DNA of 64,000 bases from an uncultured Eubacteriales bacterium (GTDB taxonomy: Bacteria; Bacillota; Clostridia; Oscillospirales; Acutalibacteraceae). A model generated the notes under the pieces. It was not told the origin of the DNA. It did not search any database and saw nothing but the letters and a program-made list of their open reading frames with translations. The translations under genes were made by a program, and so were the position numbers. Location: contig CAJUDG010000014.1 of NCBI GenBank assembly GCA_910584745.1, forward strand, positions 1 to 64,000. The letters are read 5' to 3'. Below are positions 58,381-64,000 of this stretch, piece after piece; the stretch's first letter is position 1; every line of letters begins with the position of its first letter.

Positions 58381-59436
58381 ATGGCTTTAATTGATAGCTA
58401 TAGAACTACACTATTAAGGAAAAGAGAAGAATTAGCCAAGTTGAATCAGGATCTGGCTCGCGAACAGGCTAAAATCGCACCCTTGCAGCAAAAAATTATA
58501 TCTGCTAAAAGTGCAATCAGCCGAACCAAAAGTGGATCCACCATAAAATCCAAATCCTCCGAAATTGATCGTGCAAATAAATCCATCGTTGACATACAAA
58601 AGAGGTGCAGTGCCATCCAGGCCAAAATAGCGCAGAAGGAAAAGGAATACACTACTGCCGACAAAAATTATCGGAACGAAGAAGCCAAACTCAACAAAAA
58701 AGCAATTGAAGCGGAAAAGAAACGTCTTCAGGATGCAGCACGGCAGTCAGCAGCAATAGAACAAGCCATACAACGTCAGGGGCAACTTCAAATGCAAATG
58801 CAAAAAGAAATTGACGATATAAAAACTATCCCCGAAAAAATCACCGTGCTCTTTTTGGCAGCTAATCCTATTGGTACGCTCCAACTTCGACTTGATGAGG
58901 AAGCACGAGCTATACAAGAAAAAATTCGACTTTCAGAATATCGTGATTCTGTGCACTTTGAAAGCCGTTGGGCAACGCGATCTTCGGATATACTGCAGGC
59001 AATTAATGAAACCAATCCAACTATTGTCCATTTTAGTGGGCATGGATCTGACGCTGGCGAGCTTGTGTTACAAAATCCTGATGGAAGTGCAAAATTTGTG
59101 TCTGCAGACATAATCTCTGCGGCAATAGCAACTGCTTCTGATACTATCCGACTAATTGTTTTTAATGCCTGCTTTTCAGAGATTCAAGCAGCGAGTGTAG
59201 TTGAGCATATTGAAGCTGCAATTGGAACATCTGACTCCATTGCAGATGAGACAGCCTGTACGTTTGCTGCACAACTATATTCTTCCATTGGATTTGGTCA
59301 CTCACTCAAAAAAGCATTTGACCAAGCAAAGGCTGAATTGCTATTGGAGGGTATTTCGGGTGATGATATTCCACAACTTCATTACCGCCCTGACGTTGAT
59401 CCTGATGCCATAATTCTCGTTCAGCCAAATATTTAA
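58381..59436 (+). CDS. Coiled-coil CHAT (caspase-like) protease
   Basis: A 351-residue protein. Residues 1 to about 148 are a long, highly charged coiled coil (KREELAKLNQDLAREQAKIA.., EAEKKRLQDAARQSAAIEQA). Residues about 153-350 are a CHAT domain: ITVLFLAANP start, catalytic His221 in IVHFSGHGSDAGE and Cys264 in VFNACFSEIQAAS. CHAT proteases are executioners in bacterial self-kill and defence pathways, activated by a sensor that recruits the N-terminus. No sensor gene is next to it. It is the sole cargo of the transposon, has its own promoter and terminator, and is AT-rich. Confidence 0.88.
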   Translation: MALIDSYRTTLLRKREELAKLNQDLAREQAKIAPLQQKIISAKSAISRTKSGSTIKSKSSEIDRANKSIVDIQKRCSAIQAKIAQKEKEYTTADKNYRNEEAKLNKKAIEAEKKRLQDAARQSAAIEQAIQRQGQLQMQMQKEIDDIKTIPEKITVLFLAANPIGTLQLRLDEEARAIQEKIRLSEYRDSVHFESRWATRSSDILQAINETNPTIVHFSGHGSDAGELVLQNPDGSAKFVSADIISAAIATASDTIRLIVFNACFSEIQAASVVEHIEAAIGTSDSIADETACTFAAQLYSSIGFGHSLKKAFDQAKAELLLEGISGDDIPQLHYRPDVDPDAIILVQPNI

Positions 59437-59439
59437 GCC

Positions 59440-59475
59440 AAGGCTCACCATTAAATTGTGATGGTGAGCCTTTAT
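59440..59475 (+). terminator. Terminator of the CHAT gene
   Basis: A perfect 11-bp stem AAGGCTCACCA (59440-59450) / TGGTGAGCCTT (59462-59472), followed by TATT. Confidence 0.88.
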
Positions 59476-59495
59476 TGCCTTTTAGAACCTATACT

Positions 59496-59588
59496 CAAAA
59501 TAATGTAAAGCCAGCAAGAGCATTCTCGCTGGCTTTACTGTATTTCTGGAGGCGACTTTACATTATTTTTAGCTGTACATTAAGCAAG
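59496..59588. repeat. Right terminal inverted repeat of the transposon
   Basis: Inverse match to 56508-56600 over the full 93 bp with seven differences, all within the central half; the outer 35 bp and inner 22 bp are identical. Confidence 0.85.
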
Positions 59589-59890
59589 GATTTTGGAGTC
59601 CCCCAATCCCGCAAGAGGGTGTATATTGTCGGATACCTTAGAGACCGATGTGCCGGCGAAAGACTTTCTTTCACAGACACAAATGGAGCGTCTCTTGAGC
59701 AAGTCCTACCCGGCCCGGAAGGATGCCGGGTCTACTCCCCAGCAGGGGTGTCCATCACCCTGACAAGCACGGCTGGGGGATTTGGCGGCCGCAGCGGGCT
59801 TTACGATGTGAGCCTGCCCATCAAGGTCATGACAAAATCGGGTTATCAGCTTGCCCATCCCGGTGACAGCATAGACCTGGCATATACACA
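59589..59890 (+). pseudogene. C5-cytosine DNA methyltransferase fragment
   Basis: Exactly at the transposon edge the frame reads DFGVPQSRKRVYIVGYLRDR, motif VIII of a phage- or element-type C5 methyltransferase. It continues with the target-recognition part VYSPAGVSITLTSTAGGF and TKSGYQLAHPGDSIDLAY. The upstream catalytic PCQ motif and the C-terminal motifs IX-X are missing. After DLAY (about 59885) the sequence changes. A mobile-element remnant. Confidence 0.8.
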
Positions 59891-60126
59891 CTTTGTTCTT
59901 ATATCTGGACTACAGTTCACCTTATTAAAGTCCATATTTTTCTTTATGTCCTGCAAAAACTGCTCGATTTCAAACTTCGCGCTGTCCGGTATCTGCGCCT
60001 CAGTAAGCCAGGATGGAAGGGTGACACGGGAAAAGCACCTGCATTTCAAGACTTTTCAGAGATAATCAAGGTTGTTACTATAATATCGGGTTCCGAAAAG
60101 CTCCGTAAAAGTCCGGAAAATCCTTC
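59891..60126. other. Element remnant and 3' region of the kinase gene
   Basis: On the minus strand 60049-59893 reads LPSWLTEAQIPDSAKFEIEQ, FLQDIKKNMDFNKVN, a plausible C-terminal piece of an element protein, unassigned. A weak dyad TTCCG/CGGAA lies near 60091. No complete gene. Confidence 0.35.
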
Positions 60127-61800
60127 CTATGCCTGAAGCTTCTGCTCCTCCCCGCCCACCAGGGGGAACTGTACCGTGGCCACGAACAGGTCCCCGTCCG
60201 TGCGCACGAAGAAGCGCCCGCCGCAGGCCTCGGTAAAGCTCTTGGCTATGGAGAGGCCCAGGCCGCTGCCCTCGGTGGTGCGGTTCTGGTCGCCGCGGAC
60301 AAAGCGGGCGGTCAGGTCCTCGCCGTTCATGGTTATCTCGGTCTTTGAGATATTGCGTATACTCACGCTGGCAAGCCCCGACTGGGCCACAAGGCTCACG
60401 TACACCCGGGAGCCCTCCAGGGAGTATTGGGTGCAGTTTCGTATCAGGTTCTGGAACACCCGGTACATCCTCTGGCCGTCGGCGTGGACCAGCATGGGGG
60501 TCTCGGGGATGTCCACCCTGAACTGCAATTTAGAGCGCTCTATGACCTCCTCCATCTCGCCGAAGGTCTGCTTCAGGAGCCTGCCGATGTCCAGGTCCTC
60601 AAGGTTCAGGCTGATATTGCCCGTCGTGGCCTTCGACACCTCGAAGACGTCCTGGACTATGCCGCTGAGGCGCTGGGCCTTCCCGGAGAGTATCTCCACA
60701 TAGTCCCGGGCCGCCGGGGACAGCTCCTCCTTTTTCAAGAGCTCCACATAGCTTATCACCGAGGTCAGAGGGGTCTTGATGTCGTGGGACACGTTGGTGA
60801 TGAGCTCTATCTTCGTGCGGTCAGCCTTGGTGCCCTCCTCCACGGCCTTCTGCACGCCGGTGCGTATCATGTTCAGCTGCATGGCGCAGTCGTACAGGTT
60901 GGAGGTGGGCGGCACGTGGTTCACCGCGTCCAGGTTGCCGCCGTACATCTCGGTTATCTGGTCCATAAGAAGGTTCCAGTCTCTGAGGTCCCGCTTTAGG
61001 GAAAGGATATACCACCATACGGTGCCGATTATCCCCACGATGGATATGAAGGGCACCGTCAGGGCCAGCTTATCCCTATGGGGCGGGGGCAGAATATTCA
61101 CAAGCACCGAATAGCCGAAAAGCCCGAAGGCCACCAGCGCCGCCCCCACAACTATCACGCTGTAGGCGCGCCTTAGGGCCCGCTGCTGGAAGGTGGTCAT
61201 GCTGTGGAAGTCGTTGACCCGAAGGAGCACCGAGTGTATGATGTTGTGGCCGAAAAACCGCCGGTTTCGCCCCACATCCAGACAGAGAAGGTACAAAAGC
61301 AGCACCCCCAGCACCCCGGCGGCCATGGTAAGCTCTGTGCTGCTGTTGTCCACAAGCGACATGAGGAATATGCAAAAACCCGCTATGACCAGGAGCTTCA
61401 CCTCCATCCATATCCAGCCCAGCCACCTGGCCACAACGGCCTCGAAGGCCCGCCGGTCCCGGCGGAAGACGAAGACCAGTATCAGCGCCGTTAAGAGCAC
61501 GGCCACGGCGCTGGCTATCTTCACGCCGTACTCATAGGCAAGGTCCGGGGTCTCTATCGGGGCCCCGTCCGGGCTCTGCACCGGATTGCGGGGCACGCTG
61601 CCCGCAAACTCATGAACGCTGTCCGTGGCGTACTCCGTGACCCCGGGGCTTACCAGCACCATCACCGCGAACACCAGGAGAAGGCTCACGGCGCACAGGA
61701 TAAATAAAAGGCACAGCCAGGATATCAGCCCCTTAAAGGCGTTTGAGGGGCGGCTGCGGAGGTGCTCGCCGGGGTCAATGCTTCTCGAATTTATATCCAA
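60127..61800 (-). CDS. Membrane sensor histidine kinase
   Basis: A 557-residue kinase with several TM segments (about 27-50, 95-110, 130-180, 215-265) instead of one large extracellular domain, suggesting it senses within or at the membrane. HisKA: IELITNVSHDIKTPLTSVIS; HATPase_c: QNLIRNCTQYSLEGS, TTEGSGLGLSIAKSFTEACG. The usual DxGxG (G1) box is not evident (SIRNISKTEITMNGEDL), as in some Clostridial VanS-like kinases. Its start overlaps the regulator stop by 26 bp. Confidence 0.92.
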   Translation of the reverse strand: MDINSRSIDPGEHLRSRPSNAFKGLISWLCLLFILCAVSLLLVFAVMVLVSPGVTEYATDSVHEFAGSVPRNPVQSPDGAPIETPDLAYEYGVKIASAVAVLLTALILVFVFRRDRRAFEAVVARWLGWIWMEVKLLVIAGFCIFLMSLVDNSSTELTMAAGVLGVLLLYLLCLDVGRNRRFFGHNIIHSVLLRVNDFHSMTTFQQRALRRAYSVIVVGAALVAFGLFGYSVLVNILPPPHRDKLALTVPFISIVGIIGTVWWYILSLKRDLRDWNLLMDQITEMYGGNLDAVNHVPPTSNLYDCAMQLNMIRTGVQKAVEEGTKADRTKIELITNVSHDIKTPLTSVISYVELLKKEELSPAARDYVEILSGKAQRLSGIVQDVFEVSKATTGNISLNLEDLDIGRLLKQTFGEMEEVIERSKLQFRVDIPETPMLVHADGQRMYRVFQNLIRNCTQYSLEGSRVYVSLVAQSGLASVSIRNISKTEITMNGEDLTARFVRGDQNRTTEGSGLGLSIAKSFTEACGGRFFVRTDGDLFVATVQFPLVGGEEQKLQA

Positions 61801-62479
61801 TGCCCCACACCACCTTCAGATATTCCGGCTCGCTGGGATTTATCTCTATCTTCTCCCTTATGCGCCGTATATGCACCATCACGGTGTTCTCCGTCGAGTA
61901 CGCCGACTCGTTCCATATCTTGCTGTATATCTCCTCGGCAGGGAATATCCTGCCGGGGTTTCTCATAAGGAGCTCCACTATCTTGGTTTCGGTGGCCGTA
62001 AGCTTTATGGGCTCGTCGTCGGCGTATAATACGTGCTCGTCGAGATTAAAGCGGAGCCTGCCGTTTATTATCACGTTCTCCCCCCGGGAGTTGATGTCCC
62101 CAAGGCTCGTGTACCTTCTAAGCTGGGACTTGACCCTGGCGGCCAGCTCCATGGGGTTGAAGGGCTTTGTGACGTAGTCGTCAGCGCCCATGGAGAGGCC
62201 CAGTATCTTGTCGCTGTTCTCGCTTTTTGCCGAGAGGACAATGATGGGCAGGTTCTTGCCCTCTCTTATGCGCATGATGGCGGAAAGGCCGTCGAGCCTT
62301 GGCATCATCACGTCGATTATTATCAGGTGTATATTCTTGGTGGACACCAAATCTAAGGCCTCCATGCCGTCATAGGCCTTGAAGACGGTGTACCCCTCCC
62401 CCTCCAGTGTCAGGGCGATGGCCCGCACTATCTCACGGTCGTCGTCCACGACTAAGATGTTCTTGCTCTCGTTGTCCAT
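61775..62479 (-). CDS. OmpR-type response regulator
   Basis: A 234-residue regulator. The receiver has VVDDDREIVRAIALTLEGEG, Asp in LIIIDVMMPRLDGL, Lys in GADDYVTKPFNPMELAARV. The DNA-binding wing domain has KLTATETKIVELLMRNPGRI and STENTVMVHIRRIREKIEIN. It precedes the kinase in an operon and may control cell-envelope genes; the nearby PdaA gene is divergent. Confidence 0.95.
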   Translation of the reverse strand: MDNESKNILVVDDDREIVRAIALTLEGEGYTVFKAYDGMEALDLVSTKNIHLIIIDVMMPRLDGLSAIMRIREGKNLPIIVLSAKSENSDKILGLSMGADDYVTKPFNPMELAARVKSQLRRYTSLGDINSRGENVIINGRLRFNLDEHVLYADDEPIKLTATETKIVELLMRNPGRIFPAEEIYSKIWNESAYSTENTVMVHIRRIREKIEINPSEPEYLKVVWGIGYKFEKH

Positions 62480-62552
62480 TTATATCCCTCCAGTAAAATA
62501 TAGTCTATCGGGTAAAGCTTAGTTTTTGGGGTACATAATTCTTACGAAAATC

Positions 62553-62601
62553 ATACTTTCCATAAAGTATGCGCGCGAAGCCGCTTACTTTTGGAAAGTA
62601 T
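62553..62601. promoter_or_regulatory. Inverted-repeat operator candidate between the regulator and pdaA
   Basis: ATACTTTCC (62553-62561) and GGAAAGTAT (62593-62601) are inverted with a 31-bp gap, and the left copy is itself followed by AAAGTAT (62564-62570). It lies midway between divergent genes. Confidence 0.5.
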
Positions 62602-62656
62602 ACAACATCTTTTCGGGTTTGGCAACATATTTTTACCTAAGAAAGGATGTGTTACC

Positions 62657-63460
62657 ATGAGAAGACTTAAAAGGCCCCACTGGTCCACCCTCACCGTGAT
62701 ACTCATCGCCGCCGTGCTGTTCCTGGCGGCCTTCTGGACCCATAGGGAGCGGGACGCCGTTGAGACCGCCGGGGAGATAACCAACTGGGGCTTAAGCTTC
62801 CAGAAGGAGGGCGAGCCGCCCATAGCCAACGCCACCAGCGAGTATCTCAGTCAGTTCGACGGCGTGTACTGTATGCCGCCGGAGGATAAGGCGCTGTACA
62901 TAACCTTCGACGCGGGTTTTGAGAACGGCAACACCGGGGTCATACTGGACGCGCTGAAAAAGCATAACGTGAAAGCAACCTTCTTTTTGGTGGGCAACTA
63001 TCTGGAGACCCAGCCGGATCTGGTGCGCCGGATGGTGGAGGAGGGCCATACCGTTGGCAACCACACCTACAGCCACCCGGATATGTCCGCTATAAGCGAT
63101 AAAGAGAGCTTTAAGAAAGAACTACAGAAGAACGAGGAGCTGTATAAGGAGGTCACCGGGGAGGATATGCCTAAGCTCTATCGGCCGCCACAGGGGAAGT
63201 TCTGCGAGAGCAACCTGAAAATGGCAAAGGAGCTGGGCTATCACACGGTGTTCTGGTCCCTTGCATACGTGGACTGGTACGAGAACGACCAGCCCACCCA
63301 TCAGCAGGCCTTTGACAAGCTGATACCAAGGGTGCACCCGGGGGCGGTGGTGCTGCTGCACAGCACCTCCAAGACCAACGGCGAGATACTCGACGAGCTG
63401 CTGACGAAATGGGAGGAGCTGGGGTATCGCTTCGGGGACCTTCACAAAGACTTGCAATAA
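62657..63460 (+). CDS. pdaA: PdaA-like polysaccharide deacetylase
   Basis: A 267-residue membrane-anchored NodB deacetylase with TM segment TLTVILIAAVLFLAAF. Catalytic parts: ALYITFDAGFENGNT (Asp), GHTVGNHTYSHPDMS (zinc His pair), LYRPPQGKFCESN, SLAYVDWYEND and GAVVLLHSTSKTN. The pattern DAGFENG and VGNHTYSHPDMS is that of B. subtilis PdaA, which makes muramic delta-lactam in spore cortex. So the host should form endospores. ATG 62657 follows AGAAAGGATGTGTTACC. Confidence 0.9.
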   Translation: MRRLKRPHWSTLTVILIAAVLFLAAFWTHRERDAVETAGEITNWGLSFQKEGEPPIANATSEYLSQFDGVYCMPPEDKALYITFDAGFENGNTGVILDALKKHNVKATFFLVGNYLETQPDLVRRMVEEGHTVGNHTYSHPDMSAISDKESFKKELQKNEELYKEVTGEDMPKLYRPPQGKFCESNLKMAKELGYHTVFWSLAYVDWYENDQPTHQQAFDKLIPRVHPGAVVLLHSTSKTNGEILDELLTKWEELGYRFGDLHKDLQ

Positions 63461-63521
63461 GCCCATTCTTGGGATATAATAGGGGAAACTAAAACTTTAG
63501 AAAAATAAAGGAAGTCAAAAT

Positions 63522-64000
63522 ATGGAACATATCGTAGAGACCCTTGTGCACGTCTTCAGCGGGGTGATACCCGCAGAGCTCACCGTCTTCACCCTGTCCC
63601 TGATGCCAGTTATAGAGCTGCGGGGGGGCATACTCGCCGCCAAGCTTTTGGATTTGCAGATGCTGCCGGCCTTCTTTATCTGCCTTGTGGGCACGCTTAT
63701 ACCCACGCCCTTTATACTGCTGTTTATCAACAAGATATTCGACTGGATGCGGAACACCCGCTTTGTAAAGCTTGTGGACCGCATGGAGCAAAAGGGCCGC
63801 AGCAAGTTCGAAAAGATAAACCGCTATAAGACCCTGGGCCTGATGATATTCGTGGCAATACCTCTCCCGGGCACCGGGGCCTGGACCGGGTCTCTGGCGG
63901 CGGCGCTGATGAAGATGGACTTTAAGTCCGCGATGCTCTCCGTGGCCCTGGGCACGCTTATCGCCGACGTCATCATGTGCGTTCTGTCCTACGGCCTTCT
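63522..64000 (+). CDS. Small multidrug export protein family (partial, cut by the window end)
   Basis: The visible 159 residues match the COG2426 'small multidrug export' family: LTVFTLSLMPVIELRGGILA, GTLIPTPFILLFINKIFDWM, AIPLPGTGAWTGSLAAALM. Three to four TM segments with two re-entrant-like PLPGTG / PVIELRGG motifs, related to the DedA/SNARE-associated fold. The drug-export label is historical; function unproven. Start follows AAAGGAAGTCAAAAT. The 3' end lies outside the window. Confidence 0.88.
   Translation, partial: MEHIVETLVHVFSGVIPAELTVFTLSLMPVIELRGGILAAKLLDLQMLPAFFICLVGTLIPTPFILLFINKIFDWMRNTRFVKLVDRMEQKGRSKFEKINRYKTLGLMIFVAIPLPGTGAWTGSLAAALMKMDFKSAMLSVALGTLIADVIMCVLSYGL

Larger units (their letters stand above)
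56508..59588. mobile_element. Tyrosine-recombinase transposon carrying a CHAT protease
   Basis: A 3.1-kb unit with 93-bp terminal inverted repeats (56508-56600 and 59496-59588). It holds two overlapping recombinase-family genes on the minus strand and one divergent CHAT-protease gene. The unit is AT-richer than the chromosome. The outside sequence at the right continues in the middle of a cytosine-methyltransferase gene, and the left side is an unrelated broken hydrolase. So either the unit inserted and the flanks were later deleted, or recombination joined two places. No target duplication is visible, as expected for tyrosine recombinases. Confidence 0.82.

Noticed and set aside
1..64000. 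CRISPR arrays, rRNA genes and tRNA genes
   Set aside because: I looked for regularly spaced direct repeats, conserved rRNA segments and cloverleaf-like sequences with CCA ends; none was found. A tRNA scan would be decisive.

Overview
This window comes from a high-GC, spore-forming gut Clostridia genome, most likely an Oscillospiraceae/Ruminococcaceae-type bacterium. That is inference from gene content: a PdaA-type spore-cortex deacetylase, a YlmC/YmxH PRC-barrel protein, Tn916/Tn1549-type conjugative-element genes, pectin and arabinogalactan enzymes, three MATE pumps, and near-consensus sigma-A promoters with AGGAGG ribosome sites. No rRNA gene, tRNA gene or CRISPR array was recognised.

Layout. 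0-2.8 kb is the int end of a conjugative element (sigma-like ORF, helix-turn-helix ORF, Xis, Int). 2.8-14.5 kb is core housekeeping: an arginine-phosphatase/RimI fusion with tsaD, trmB, a patatin, ylmC, pyrophosphatase, an FkbH-like HAD protein, a TrmH methyltransferase, a WYL regulator, an MFS carrier, a Nim-like flavoprotein, an M42 aminopeptidase and a lipoprotein. 14.7-22 kb holds a GH30 galactanase with an SGNH esterase, a lone 1173-residue HD + Hsp90-type ATPase that may be a defence protein, and an esterase. 22-27.4 kb has two MATE pumps, a candidate type I toxin-antitoxin locus, a degenerate histidine phosphatase and a cold-shock gene.

27.6-34.1 kb is a patchwork of conjugative-element remnants (topoisomerase III piece, MarR-MATE resistance-like module, broken secreted protein) plus a two-component system, a secreted protein and a MarR fragment. 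Its right edge cuts an L-rhamnose mutarotase gene. 34.1-49.9 kb is a rhamnogalacturonan/arabinan utilisation locus: PL11 lyase, polysaccharide deacetylase, GH106-type rhamnosidase, GH88, GH13, GH51, sugar dehydrogenases and an AraC regulator. Four of its genes (rhaM, deacetylase, PL11, GH88) are truncated or internally deleted, so the locus is decaying. One GH51 enzyme carries an N-terminal XRE DNA-binding domain.

50-55.2 kb is an apparent peptide-scavenging operon (dipeptide epimerase, DUF819 permease, CocE/S15 hydrolase) facing its XRE-cupin regulator. 56.5-59.6 kb is a compact tyrosine-recombinase transposon with 93-bp terminal inverted repeats (86/93 identical by eye). It carries a coiled-coil CHAT protease as its only non-recombinase gene and abuts a cut cytosine-methyltransferase fragment. 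60-64 kb returns to core genes: a two-component system, PdaA and a small multidrug export protein that runs off the window.

The strongest candidates for undescribed biology are the type I toxin/antisense locus at 25.36-25.73 kb with a second copy of its RNA head at 23.7 kb, and the CHAT-carrying transposon. The HTH-GH51 fusion and the HD-GHKL protein come next.
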